A stretch of 23,017 nucleotides of DNA, from contig QANT01003200.1 of assembly GCA_003254885.1 (NCBI GenBank), positions 1 to 23,017 on the forward strand, given 5' to 3'. The position numbers and the translations under genes are program-made. The stretch's first letter is position 1. Each line of letters opens with the position of its first letter. The DNA comes from Purshia tridentata (taxonomy: Eukaryota > Streptophyta > Magnoliopsida > Rosales > Rosaceae). Under the pieces are notes generated by a model that saw nothing but the letters and a program-made list of their open reading frames with translations, was not told the DNA's origin and made no database searches. This document shows, one piece after another, positions 9,962 to 21,421 of the stretch.

Positions 9962-10045
9962 GTTCTTTAATTTGATTTGGTGCAGACGGTGAGGATTTTG
10001 GTGGCAGTGTTTACTGTTAGTTGGGCATTTGGTGCTAGCTAGAAG
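9962..10045 (+). other. Exon-like block B flanked by splice sites (repeat copy 1)
   Basis: It is preceded by a T-rich tract ending ATATGCAG and followed by AGAAG then GTAAGG. The equivalent block in copy 2 is 21337-21421 and keeps both sites (GTAAGT there). The block has no long frame. Retention of both splice sites in both copies suggests descent from a transcribed, spliced gene segment. Confidence 0.4.
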
Positions 10046-10386
10046 GTAAGGATATCTCATTTGAGTCATTTGTGGTTTTTTCATGTAAGAATACATGGTG
10101 AATTGTGAATTGGAAATTATGAATTGTAATATCTGGTGGCAGTGCATATATGGTTTGTTGCATTACTGTTTTGTTACATTCCAATTTTCTAGGCTTTAAC
10201 TTGTATTCTGTTGTCAATTTCTCCCGAATCATTGTAAAATCATGAAATTGATTTTCTTTCTGCAATTAAAACAAATTAGTTTATTTAACAAGCTTGAATT
10301 GGTGGCAGGGCATATAAGTTTGAGATGTTATTGTGTATATATTGTATCCATATTTTCTAAATACCTAAATACCTAAAATGATCTAT

Positions 10387-10560
10387 AAACTACAAGATCA
10401 ACATCATAACAATTGAAACTACAGGACCGATGAAATTTAACTCAAACTACTAGAACTGTGAACTTGGCCAGAATAAACATGCAATCAAATTCTCGCGCTC
10501 ATCTCACTCTGTCTTTCCAGTTACCACTATTACTCTCACATCTCTGTCCCTCTCTTTCAT
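10387..10560 (+). other. Presumed promoter region of the UBP gene
   Basis: AT-rich then CT-rich DNA with no clear TATA box. It lies between repeat copy 1 and the likely leader of the protease gene. The mapped start of transcription cannot be read from sequence. Confidence 0.3.
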
Positions 10561-10740
10561 TGAGAGAGTATAGAGAGTGCGCCAAAACCCTTAAAATGCA
10601 CACGCTACTCTCGCTTTGTCTCTTCAACCCTCATAGATCCTAAGCTTCAAAATCAAACCCTCTTTTCATTCCATGTAACGCTAACCCTGAAAAAGGTCTC
10701 CTAGCATTCCATTTCTGGTCCTCTTCCTCGAGATTTTGAG

Positions 10741-11102
10741 GTAAAAAAATTGATTTTTTTTAATTTTTCTAATGTCATTAATAAATCATTAGTTTTCTCT
10801 GGGTTCTCTTACTTTTCCGTATTTAATGTATAACTCTGATAGTTTGTTTGGTTGGTCACCCACTTCTTCGATTTTTGGTAGTCCTGGCAACGGGGTTTCT
10901 GTTAAAAATAAAAATCTGTTATGGGTTTTATATTTCTTTCATATGATTTTTAGCAGTATGTTTGTATTTAAGTAGATAACGAGATCGGGTTTTATATTCT
11001 TCTTTTGGTTGATTTTAAGTAGTTGTGTCAATATCTGGTTCTGGTTTTCTAGCTTTGTTCTTATTAGTATTCTTATGATTGGTGTGTTTGGATTGGTTTC
11101 AG
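10741..11102 (+). other. UBP 5' UTR intron
   Basis: GAG then GTAAAA at 10741 and a T-rich tract ending GGTTTCAG at 11102 bound a 362-base intron. It leaves a six-base leader piece (GAACTT) before the ATG at 11109. The upstream exon is CT-rich with AAACCCT-like motifs (about 10560-10740). Confidence 0.6.
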
Positions 11103-11108
11103 GAACTT

Positions 11109-14100
11109 ATGGGGAAGAAAGTTAAAAAGAAGCTGAGAGCTCCTCAAAAGGAGAAGTGGATTGCTTCCAATTCCCCGAAAAATGTTATCCAACCTAGCAT
11201 TCCAAGTGTTGAGGATGGTGATGATGGACTTTCAGTAGCAAAAGAGAGAAAACCTTGTCCTCATGTTCACAAATGTATTGATTTGGAGAAATTGTCTGCT
11301 AAAATTGGGTCTTCTGAACCTGTTAGGTGTGAAGATTGTAGGGAAGGCGCAGTTGATAGGAGGGGGGGCAAGGGAAAGGGAAAACATGGTAAGAAGAAAG
11401 GAAGTGCTTCTGGGGATTCAAAATCTGAGTCAAAAGCCATTTGGGTTTGTTTGGAATGTGGGCATTATGCTTGTGGTGGGGTTGGACTTCCTACAACCCC
11501 TCAATGCCATGCAGTTCGGCATGCTAGGCAAACTCGTCACCCATTAGTGTTGCACTTTCAGAACCCCCAGTTGCGGTGGTGCTTTCAGTGCAACATACTT
11601 ATTTCAATTGATAAGATGGAAGAGAATGGTGAACAAAAGGATGTCTTTTTTGATGTTGTGAAATTAATAAAGGGTCATTCATTGAAGGAATCATCAGTTA
11701 ATGAGGAGGATGTCTGGTTTGGGAGTGGCAGTGTGACAAGCGAAATCAAATCAGCTAGCAATATATCAGGGGTTTTGGATGGAAGAGGTGGCTATGTGGT
11801 GAGAGGTCTAGTTAATCTTGGTAACACTTGCTTCTTCAATTCTATCTTACAGAACCTTCTAGCTATAAATAGGTTGCGGGGTTACTTCTTAGATTTTGGT
11901 GCATCTTCTGGACCTCTTACTATTTCCTTGAAGAAACTCTTTACTGAAACAAAACCAGAGGCAGGATTTAAAAATGTGATAAACCCAAGATCGTTTTTCG
12001 GGTGTGTCTGTTCCAAGGCTCCCCAATTTAGGGGGTATCAGCAGCAAGACAGCCATGAATTGCTTCGTTGCTTACTGGATGGCTTGTGTGCTGAGGAGGT
12101 GAGTATGAGGAAACATAAAATTTCTTCCCAGGAAAATGGGAATTCATCAAATCCGGGTCCTACTTTTGTGGATGCTGTATTCGGGGGTCAAATATCGAGT
12201 ACTGTTTGTTGTGTTGAATGTGGCCACTCCTCAACTGTGTATGAGTCATTCTTAGATCTATCACTGCCAGTTCCAACCAGGAAATCCCCACCTAAGCCTG
12301 CACAACCAACCTCTCGAGGAAAGAAGACGAAGCTGCAGTCCAAGAGGAGTGGAAAGATTCGGCCGAAGATTAACAAAGACAAGAGTTCTGTGTCATCTCC
12401 AAGTGTTGCAACCCCATCAATTAGCAGCGAGCTTTCTAACCAGCCACAGTCCAGTTCAACTGACTCAAATGTGACTGAAAAAAGGGATTTAGTTCCGAAG
12501 AATCTCTCAGCTGTACGAGAATCTGAAAATGAACAAGTCTTTGAGGATGCAGCAGAGCAAACATCAACTTTGTTGGATAACTGTACATGGTTGGATTATC
12601 TTGATCTGGGAAATATGTCAGATGACCATGATTTGACTTCACAGAATAATGATGTTTCAATTGTTCAAGATTCTGAAAACAAGAATGTATATCTTAATGA
12701 TGTATCAGTACATAGTGGCTCTGAGTCCAGCAATCAGGTTTTTTCTCTTAATGGGGAACCAAATCTAAAACCTGACTTTTCTTCAGTTAATTCTTGGGAG
12801 GAAGAGTTGCCATTGCAGGTTCAGGGTTCTGAAGTTTTGTTGCTTCCATACAAAGAAGAATGCTCTATCACTGAGGAAACCATGGGAGGAGAAGCTGAGG
12901 TGTCGTCATCAATTGCAGGTTGTGGACAGGAAGATTTTGATGGCTTTGGGGACTTATTCAATGAGTCTGAGGTTGTTGTAGGGCCCGCTGTAGGGCCAAT
13001 TGCAAGGCCCTCTGTAGGTGAGGAAGGCACAGAAACTGGTTTCTTAGCTAGTGAGTCTGATCCAGATGAAGTTGATGAGACAAATTCTCCAGTTTCTGTA
13101 GAGAGTTGTTTGGCTCATTTCATAAAGCCTGAGCTTCTTGCCAATGAAAATGCTTGGCACTGTGAGAATTGCTCCAAGACTCTGCTACGCCAAAGGTTGG
13201 AAGCAAACAAGCAGGTAAAAGCTGCAGCTAAGAATTTGATAAATGGATGTGAGACCAGAGTCCAAAGTGATTCATTGAGTTTAAATAAGGACCCATGTCC
13301 TGTTGATGTCAGAAGCATTAGTAATGGGATTGTGAAAAGCGACACTAGTTGCAACCATTTTAGTGAAAACTTGGTTTTGCATGATATGAAAATAAATTGC
13401 TCAAGCCAAAATTGCACATCGAATGAGAATGGTCGATCAGATAAGCTGAATCCTGTTGCATGTCAACAAGAAGAAGGAAATAGTGAACTTCCAGCACAAT
13501 TAAATACTTCAGATTGCAATAACACTTGCAGTCTAGAAAGTTTCAGCAGTCAAGCCATTGATTCATGTGTTGACGAGCCTAGTAGAGTTGGATGGACCTC
13601 TGACAATGTTTTGCAGACTAATTCTGGGATGTTAGATGGAAATTGTGAATCAGAAGAAAGCGAAGTTGAGGAAACAAATCTCAAACGTGTGAAGGTGAAG
13701 AGGGATGCGACTAAAAGGGTCTTCATTAACAGGGCCCCACCTATTTTGACAATTCATCTCAAGAGGTTCAGACAAGATGCTCGTGGTCGCCTGAGTAAAT
13801 TGAACGGCCATGTCTGTTTCAGAGAAAAAATTGATCTTAGACCCTATATGGATTCCAGGTATCTATATGACCTTTTATTAGATTTCATTTCAGATTACAA
13901 AATGACATAGCAATATTACTGCTTGTAATGAGTCTGTTTTAGCCAGATCTTGGAAGAAGCATTCAAAATGAGAGGAAAGCCATTTTATAGCACCTTAAAG
14001 GAACATATGAGAGAAGCCATTTTAAGCTGTTTTCCTGCCTGTCTAAATGTTATCAAACTAATCATTCTCCCTGGTTCACAGAAATTTCTTTAAAACTTTG

Positions 14101-16700
14101 TAATTCCTTTCAATCTGCGAAGGCATGATGAAATGAGAGAAGTAGGTGGATTGCTTTGTTGGCAAGCTCTTGACTAGGCTAATTTAATTTTTCCAATTGT
14201 CTTGTTCTCCACACTGCAAATTTGCCTATTCAATCTCTAACCTTTCACAGATGGATTAGGTTACCAAATAGGTGCATTGGGGAAATCCTGGGTGTCTAAG
14301 TAGGAGGCTCTTTGGCTATTCTTCATCCACTCTAATTCCAAGTATATTGACGTTTCTAGCCACTTATAGAGCCTTTAAGGGAGAGTGAGTAAACTTTAAT
14401 CTGGGAAATGCCTTAGTATATGTCAATGAGCTTTGAATAAATGAATGGTCATCAAATTGAAAAGACATTGTAAAAATGGGGTGTAATGTCAAGGAATATA
14501 AGTGAATGATGGCTCCTCTTTACTACTCATGCATTTATAGGTTTTTACTCGTAGGTTTTCAGAGGGTTAGTGGGGCTCTTTTCCCCTCTTTGTGTCAGTT
14601 TCCTCATCTAATGTCCTTTAAATTTTGGTGAAGCCTCTAGGTGTACCCCTACTTATGACCTGAGATGAAGTTTTATACTAGGAGATTTGCTTTTTACACC
14701 TCAACCCAAACCTTTATTGTCTTTTACTGTAGTTTCTGTTAATCCTGAATAATATGACCATGGATTGTCTCTGCAGTTATTTTGCATCACAACCCCCTAA
14801 AGTCATTTTTGTTATATCTCAATGCACTCATTGGACATATTTGTGACGTTTTGTGCAGAATTAAGATGTTATTATTTATAAGATGCTTCTTCTAAATTCC
14901 ATATTGAATGCTTGAGGACCCCACACTTAGGTTCACCAGTCATCAACACTTGTAGACAGATACACTGCTTTCAAGATTTATTTACTATTTATTCTTTAGG
15001 AAAAAGGAATACTTGTTTATACGAACCTGAAACATGACTAAAGCTAAAATGTTAATAAATAAGTACATTTGATATGAGAAGTTCACAAAGGCAAGTGCAT
15101 ATAGTTGTGTTCCCAAATTAGAGAATTTTGGGGTTGCCATGTTCAGTTCTCTTTGTTTGTGTTTCTGTGACACAACACAAAGATTGTGTCTTTGTCCATA
15201 AATCATAGGTTACAATATACCAAGAATTAAGTCATCTTGATTGTAAGAAGATATGAGGAAGCTCACCTTTCAAGTTGGAGGCGTAGGGCTACTTTTGCAA
15301 ACTTCAATTATAGCCAAGTTGCATGATATTGTTATTTTTAATGAACCTGCCTTCTAGGGAAGATAGATATTTAAGCCTTCTAGGGAAGATAGATATTTAA
15401 ATTTGAGTTTGCATGATTTTTCTAATTTTGCGCATGTAAGAATTCAGTCATTTCTGCCATCAAATTTCCCATATGCAATGTTACCTCGAGTAATAAATGC
15501 CATGCTTAGTGCTTGTTCACCTTCTACCTTTTGGATGGTCCTTGTACATCTTAAGTGATCTTTCAACTACTAATTTTGTTTTGGTCGAGGTATGATTGAT
15601 GTTTCTCCATTAGAAGTTGTAAAACATTTACTTGTAGTTGCTCCTTTTCCGTTGTCTGTTCTTTTCCTGGTCTGAGTTTTCCTTGTCTGTTTATCCCTCT
15701 TTGACAACCACTTAAATCTTTTTTTGCTTTATACTTTCTTTAGTCTTATACCAGCTTATAAAAAATCTGTAGTATTAGTTTGTATATATTCGTTTTGTGA
15801 TACTACTTGCCAAGCTATTTAATTAAGTAATGATACATATCCTAACGTGTTGTATCTGCTCATTCTGATTCCTATTTTCTCGTCATTTTCTCATCAACAC
15901 AGAATGTAGACACAGATTTTGAATATGTAATGAACAAACTAAGAACCCAAAGTTAGGTAAACCAAGAATCAGGTTGACATCTATGTGTAGATTGTTAAAT
16001 TCTTTAAAAGTAGCTTTATGGAATGCCAAGAGATATTATTTATCTCAATTTCTGTTCTCTTTATGTTTGTTCATATTGTTCTTTTGGATGTCATATAAAA
16101 ACAGAATCAGCCAGTCATTCTATATATAATTGGAGCATCATAATTTGTTTCACATGTTTGAAATGTTTAAATTTTCACAAAGGATTACAATTTTTTCATG
16201 TGCACTTATTTCTAGAGCCAATTTATGGGTGGACTTTTTTTGTTCAATTATCAGAATGCACCTATTGATTCACAATTGTGCCCTTTTCTTACTTTTCCCG
16301 GTACCCATATGTGCTTCACATTGTACTCGTTTTATTGCTTTCCATTCCTAGTTTGTGTAGTTGTTTACACTGAATCAATTGGTTGTATAAATTATGAAGT
16401 TAAATTTTCCATTGAAAGTGCATTAACTTTGTGGCAATCATGTTCTTTTGAGCTTTTTCCAGGTGCACAGATACGGACAAGTATGAATACCGCCTCATTG
16501 GGGTTGTGGAGCATTCTGGGACGATGAGAGGGGGCCACTATGTTGCATATGTGAGAGGGGGCGAAAGGAGCAGAGGAAAAGTTGAGAAAGAAAATATTGG
16601 TCATGTGTGGTATTATGCTAGTGATGCACATGTGCGTGAGGTTTCCCTAGATGAGGTTCTTCACTGTGAGGCCTATATCTTATTCTATGAAAAAAGTTAA
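11109..16700 (+). CDS. UBP2: Ubiquitin-specific protease with ZnF-UBP domain (UBP1/UBP2 type)
   Basis: This is a cysteine protease that removes ubiquitin from proteins. Exons 11109-13858 and 16463-16700 join as AG plus G (Arg917), giving 995 residues. I start at MGKKVKKK, as in Arabidopsis UBP1/UBP2. The upstream in-frame ATG at 11079 lies inside the leader intron. Residues 50-161 form the ZnF-UBP domain ([39 protein letters not shown]). The Cys box is [13 protein letters not shown] (catalytic C241), followed by QQQDSHELL. Two CxxC pairs (CCVECG and CENCSK) form the USP zinc ribbon and are separated by a long acidic, Ser-rich insert. [11 protein letters not shown] follows. The last exon holds the His box [13 protein letters not shown] (H942) and SDAHV (D971). 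All catalytic residues are present. UBP1 versus UBP2 is not resolved here. Confidence 0.95.
13859..16462 (+). other. UBP coding intron (2604 bp)
   Basis: GT at 13859 follows GATTCCAG, and TTTTTCCAG ends at 16462. Retention would add 16 residues (starting YLYDLL) and stop at about 13910, losing the catalytic His. A perfect 26-bp tandem repeat lies at 15349-15400. Apart from that I see only AT-rich DNA, with no embedded gene or transposon end recognised. Confidence 0.92.
15349..15400 (+). repeat. 26-bp tandem repeat, two perfect copies, in UBP intron
   Basis: The unit begins GCCTTCTAGGG and ends ATATTTAA. Copies are 15349-15374 and 15375-15400 with no differences, which suggests a recent local duplication. 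Confidence 0.95.
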
Positions 16701-16845
16701 GGGGTATCTACCTTCACTATGCTGTTTCTAATGTTTCTAAAGATACAGTTCAGGACCTTCAGGCTAGCTGAGCTACCTGAAGGGAGGAGGGAGAGAGGAA
16801 GAAGGAAGAGAGAGAGAGAGAGGGAGAGTGAGTGAGTGAGTGAGT

Positions 16846-16881
<36 letters not shown>

Positions 16882-17350
16882 CCAGAGGCGAGTGTACAAC
16901 ACCAATTACCATATGTTTTGATACCCATTCTTTCAACATGTAATGAGCTTTTAGATGTATACTGATTAGTTATTTCATTAGAAAACGGGGTTTTCTTTTA
17001 CAGTCCCATCACCCCAGGGACCTTGACAACATGAAATATTGAGGATGTTTATTGATTATCCAATTTTGGCAAGAAGCATTGCTTGTTTGAGCTTGAATGA
17101 AACTAAGTTTGTTTCCTTTTGGGTCAGAGCTCTAGTTTTCAAACTTTCAGCGTCTCCAGAACCTCAGTAATCATTACATGACATGAATGCCAGTTCTGAT
17201 TGTGAGTTTGTGATCAACCCTCTTGGGCTTGAAAGAGGTTGCTGCATGCACAATATGTACTGGAATGTGTAGCAGCTGGTAGTCAATCTGTGTTACAGTA
17301 GCCTGGACTTTTTGTTTTACATGTAACTATGTTAAGGGCATTTGGTCCTC
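16701..17350 (+). other. Probable UBP 3' UTR and downstream DNA
   Basis: No coding potential follows the TAA at 16698-16700. The GA/GTGA microsatellite lies about 100 bases downstream and may be transcribed. The 3' boundary is not visible. Confidence 0.4.
16807..16876 (+). repeat. Compound (GA)n(GTGA)n(GA)n microsatellite
   Basis: Runs of GA flank about six GTGA units (roughly 16828-16850). It probably lies in the protease 3' UTR. Length variation between individuals is expected. Confidence 0.95.
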
Positions 17351-17681
17351 AATTCAGTGGGAAACAAGGCTCTCTTCAAATTGCAAGGATGGGTGTGTTG
17401 CCAGTTTCACTTTCATTCTCACTTTTAATCAGACTCATACATTGATATCCCTTTTCGTGTATCTTTGTCCAACCTTGATAGCACCAAATTAAGCTCGTAT
17501 CATTAGAATTATTTCATCTACAAATTGATAAATTCACATACATTAAGAAGGCTAGAATTAGAAAGCCGAGAAATGATTTGGAAATAGAAGCAGAGAACTG
17601 TGGCAGGACCATAAATTTACCCTGGGGAGAGTGGAGACCATCCAACAAAAATTAGATAGTTAAGTAGTTTTTATATATATA

Positions 17682-17755
17682 TATTATTATATTCTTTTAT
17701 TTTTAGTCAATTATTATTATATTCTTTTATTTTTGGTGAAGTATTATTATATTCT
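17682..17755 (+). repeat. 30-bp AT-rich tandem repeat (about 2.5 units)
   Basis: Units begin TATTATTATATTCTTTTATT at 17682 and 17712, with a partial third at 17742. Units one and two differ by a few bases near their ends. No function is suggested. Confidence 0.9.
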
Positions 17756-17769
17756 AACTACATATATAG

Positions 17770-18110
17770 ACTACTAGTCATACTTGAACGCACACAGGAC
17801 CCACAAACATCTTATTTGGGCACCCCATGTCCCCTATTCGGGTAAGGATGCCCCTTGTTGAGCGAATATGCCTACTCGATATGCCTGTGCTTGCATGCCT
17901 TAGACATAGAGTGCTATTATATAATGAAAGTATCCTACGTGTGGTAGTTACTACATAAAGGAGCCCTAGTCCGATTACGGTCGACCTCCTATAAAAGGCC
18001 CTAGACCCCTCCATTCTCATGTGATGTCCCTCCATTCTCATCATGATTCAATCCAAGGATGCATAATCCTCATTATCATCAACAAAATCAATTTCATCCT
18101 CTGATCCAAC
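17770..18110 (+). mobile_element. Possible LTR remnant
   Basis: A TATAAAAGG motif (about 17992-18000) lies in a less AT-rich block. It is followed by CTAGACCCCTCC and a 21-base imperfect direct repeat (starting CCCTCCATTCTCAT, about 18007 and 18028). This arrangement resembles the U3/R part of a plant LTR. There is no second LTR, primer binding site, gag or pol nearby, and no target duplication was found. Confidence 0.25.
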
Positions 18111-18199
18111 CTTAAGACTTGCCTAGTCCTAATCAAACAAACATGCAAATCAAACATAGCAAGCAATCAGGCCACAAATAAAATATCTGGGCTTAATTC

Positions 18200-18969
18200 A
18201 CTCACAGTGTAGCTAATTGAAAAGACTAAAATGCCTTTAGATGGAAATTTTGCTCGGATTCCCAATTCGGCATCCAGATGCAATCTAGAATAGAGTTCCT
18301 AAGCCTAGATACTTGTTTAAGCCCGAAAAAACTACCACAATTACTACAGAGTTCACAAAATTTATCGTTTAACGGTTGAGAAGAGCGGTAACTACCACAA
18401 ATAGTGGCTGCCTAGCCCTAAAACAGCATAGAAATTTACCCAAATCAATTAGACCTAGAAATTATCTTATGGGTTTCCAGGAAGGCTAAACGGTACAAAA
18501 AAAACCACCCAACATGACCACCATGCACGACAGAGTCGCAGTGGCTGTGAGTGGTCAACCTGCAAAATCCTAAAACTTCACTTTCAACTCAAACAAAATA
18601 TAGAGGCAGTTTTTTGACCCTTGCCAATAAATTTAAGTTTTTTTAAGCTTTTTTCATTTTTTCCGACAAATGGCCCTGTATGGATTTTCTGGTTGCCACA
18701 TTCCATCCTCTGTCCACCTTTTTGCTACAATAGCCCCTTCCACCCAAAACCACCTAGAACCTATGGCCACCGCACTGCGCCCTGAACCACTAGCCTCACA
18801 CTACCCAAGTGGAGAAGAAGAAGAAGAAGAAGATCTGGTTTCCAAATTTGGTTTTGAATCCACCTCTCCATTCTCTCTTTTCTTTCTCCATCATCAATGG
18901 TTTCTAAAACCACTTTTCAGATTTTTTATTTATTTATGCAAATGATTACACACACACATGCTCACTATT

Positions 18970-19002
<33 letters not shown>

Positions 19003-19811
19003 TGCCCACCACACACCATATCTAGTTTTAGATTTAGGCGTGAGGTGGGTAGGCTGTGAGTTGGACACGAAGAAGAAGTGCTACAACACCATGTCCACCA
19101 AAAAGTGCTACATCAACATGCATGTCCACCATGTGTCCACCAAAAAAAATCAAGAAACAGAAGAAAAACAAAACTCAAATTTGATTTTGTGGTGCCATAT
19201 AACGAAATTTTTTGTCACCACATGGTCGATTGTAAACTCCACTATATGGCGATCATAAAATCTACTATAAAACCAACTTTGCAACACTTCTTCTTCTTCA
19301 CACTTCACCTTCATCAACCATCAACCATGAACCCCTTGAATCTCCAATGATCTGCAAAAAAAAAAAGCCCAGGAGGCTTAAATCTTGGGGGAAGGCGAGG
19401 GCGAGGGCAGGGGGACAAGAGCAAGGGCGAGGAGGAGGCCAACGAGTGGGTTTATTGGGTTTAGGGTAGGGTTTTGATGGTTCACACAGAGAGAGAGATA
19501 GGAGAGAGAGAAAAGGAGAGAAATAAAGAATGAGAGAAGAAGAAAAGGAGAAAACATAAAGAAAAAAAATTGAATTTGGTATGTATATGAAGGGCATTAT
19601 GGACATTCCACACAAAAAAGGTTAGAAAAGCTTAAAATCTATGACATGGGGTAAAAAGCTTAGACCCTATTAAAAAGGGTTTTTTAGTTAAATTACCCAT
19701 TTTTATTTGAATTTGCCATTAACCATTAACTATTAACCATATACCCCATACACTATTAAGTACCCTAAAAATCAATTAACCATTAAACATATAACCTAAA
19801 CTCCATTAACC
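18200..19811. other. Repeat-like intergenic region, no gene recognised
   Basis: Mixed AT-rich DNA and C-rich or G-rich patches. It contains a (GAA)n tract at about 18813-18831, a CT tract followed by CA at about 18970-19002, and degenerate ATTAACCAT repeats at about 19719-19823. Short open frames are low in complexity and match no known family. Confidence 0.5.
18970..19002 (+). repeat. (CT)n(CA)n microsatellite
   Basis: About 11 CT units are followed directly by CA units. Simple sequence, likely polymorphic. Confidence 0.95.
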
Positions 19812-19982
19812 ATATACCCTAACCTTAATCCTTATGTATTTTTTTATTTGATTTGGCCAAACCCCAAATAAAACCCCATATGAAACACCAATTGAAACCC
19901 AAAATCAAATGAAACTCCAATTTAATTAGTCAATTACCCAAATACCCTCCCTACCTAAACCCAATTTGGCCTCCCTCACTAA

Positions 19983-20995
19983 GGCCTTCTACAATGGAAG
20001 ACCTTAATACCTAAATTACTTATACCCATTTTGGGTATCAAAAAATAGTTTTTTAATATTATGGGTATCAACACCACAATGGTGTTGAGAGCCAAAATAG
20101 ATATTAAGCTTTTGAGTACTATTTACTTAATCATAAAAATTGATTAATGACTCGTTCATTTAAAGTTTAATGATCTTAAAAATTATATCATAATTAGTAA
20201 TTTATTTTTCTCTTTAAAATGATACCAATTTTAATATATTAATATTAAAATATTAAAAAATTAAATGTTAAACATGTTTATATTCAAGCAACAAACAAGG
20301 GACGCAATAAAAATGAATAAAAATAGTTGATACAAACACTTTCTTTGTTTTCTAACCATATTGAATTCACCAAATTTGATGAAAATCTTGCGTAGAAGAG
20401 AGCAAGATGTGAATAAAAAATAGGAAGAATGAAGTTTATATAGACCCAAGGAAAAACTAGCCGTTACAAAATCCATGGTAAGCTTCATAATTTTTTTGCA
20501 TTTTTCTACAATTTTCTAATAATTATTTAGAATTTATTATTATTTTTAGTGATTTTTTTAAATTAAAAAACCACAAATCAAATCTGGGCCGTTGTTAATC
20601 AACAGCATGCAGATCTCCACCGTCAATTTTAAATATAAAGTAGCCGTTTAGGCCTTGCCATCTCAGCCACACAATGCTAACGGCTATTGAATCTTGGCCT
20701 TTAGTTTTCTTCATGCATATGAGCTGCAGCAAGTCAAACATGTTGCTAACTCAAGGGACCCACATGGCAGGCTGATGTCTGAAGCTGCACGCTTCTTTTC
20801 AAGTTAGAAATTCACGTGGGTGGGCTGCCTTTTTCACTTGGCTCTTGGCTATCAACTATACCAATATATAGGTATTAGCTTTGGGTATAAATAGATTTGG
20901 GTATTAGTTTTTCGGCCCACTATTGAGAGATATACCCAAAATTGATACCCAAATTAGCCATTGGGTATCAACTTCATACAGCATTGTAGAAGGCC
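19983..20995. mobile_element. Non-autonomous PIF/Harbinger (Tourist-like) element
   Basis: Ends GGCCTTCTACAATG and CATTGTAGAAGGCC are perfect 14-bp inverted repeats. They are flanked on both sides by TAA (19980-19982 and 20996-20998), the TWA target duplication of the PIF/Harbinger superfamily. The element is 1013 bp. Several copies of TTGGGTATCAA or its complement lie near both ends. No transposase frame is visible, so it would need a transposase supplied elsewhere. The interior is AT-rich with one GC-richer patch near 20580-20850. Confidence 0.85.
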
Positions 20996-21336
20996 TAACA
21001 TTCTCTCACTCTCGAAAATTCCCTCCTCATCTCACCTTGATCGCATCAGTCCTACAAGGTATCTCTCTCACTTTCAAGTTTCATCTCATGTCTCGTCTCT
21101 CATCTCTCACTTCTCATCTCTGTCTCTCATCTCTGAAATTAGGGATTTAGCCTTTAGAGTTTCAATTTTAAATTTAGGGTTTTCCATTTTCATTATCTGG
21201 TTTTTTTTATAACTCAATAGTTTTGTATAGTTAATTATCTGATTTTTTCAATTTAGGGTTGTCAAATAGGGTTTTCAATTAGGATTTCCATTTAGGGTCT
21301 TCTATTACTGATTTTATTTATTCAATTCATATGCAG

Positions 21337-21421
21337 GTTCTTTATTTTGATTTGGTGCAGACGGTGAGGATTTTGGTGGCAGTGTTTACTGTTTAGTTGG
21401 GCATTTGGTGCTAGCTAGAAG
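21337..21421 (+). other. Exon-like block B flanked by splice sites (repeat copy 2)
   Basis: This is the counterpart of 9962-10045, with one extra T. It is bounded by ATATGCAG and GTAAGT. The upstream exon-like block ends at 21058 (ACAAG then GTATCT). The frame across the predicted join is kept for about ten codons to the same TGA, as in copy 1. Confidence 0.4.

Larger units (their letters stand above)
9426..10386. repeat. Dispersed 0.96-kb repeat, copy 1
   Basis: This segment matches 19812-22864 in the same orientation, starting ATATACCCTAACCTTAATCC and ending CCTAAAATGATCTAT. One stretch of 92 bases (10134-10225 against 21566-21657) is identical. The two copies differ by indels. Copy 1 alone has the CT-rich block with short tandem repeats at 9645-9736. 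Copy 2 alone has extra sequence after its exon-like block. No terminal inverted repeats or clear target duplication were found. It occupies most of the gap between the divergent uL13m and protease genes. It may be a transposon or a duplicated gene 5' end. Confidence 0.85.

Noticed and set aside
10035..10265. Antisense frame shared by both dispersed repeat copies (also 21386-21694), with a similar 30-residue stretch
   Set aside because: The DNA itself is nearly identical between copies, so peptide similarity is not evidence of selection; the frames differ elsewhere.
11079..11108. Upstream in-frame ATG that would lengthen the protease by 10 residues
   Set aside because: It lies before a good acceptor (GTTTCAG at 11102), inside the leader intron; the family starts at MGKK.
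14985..15206. 73-codon antisense frame in the protease intron
   Set aside because: No recognisable motif, AT-rich, within an intron; length is expected by chance.
18606..19695. Possible degenerate transposon with T-rich inverted ends (TTTTAAGCTTTT on both sides and ACCCTT motifs)
   Set aside because: Matches are mostly poly-T, the spacing of the shared motifs differs between the ends, and no target duplication was found.
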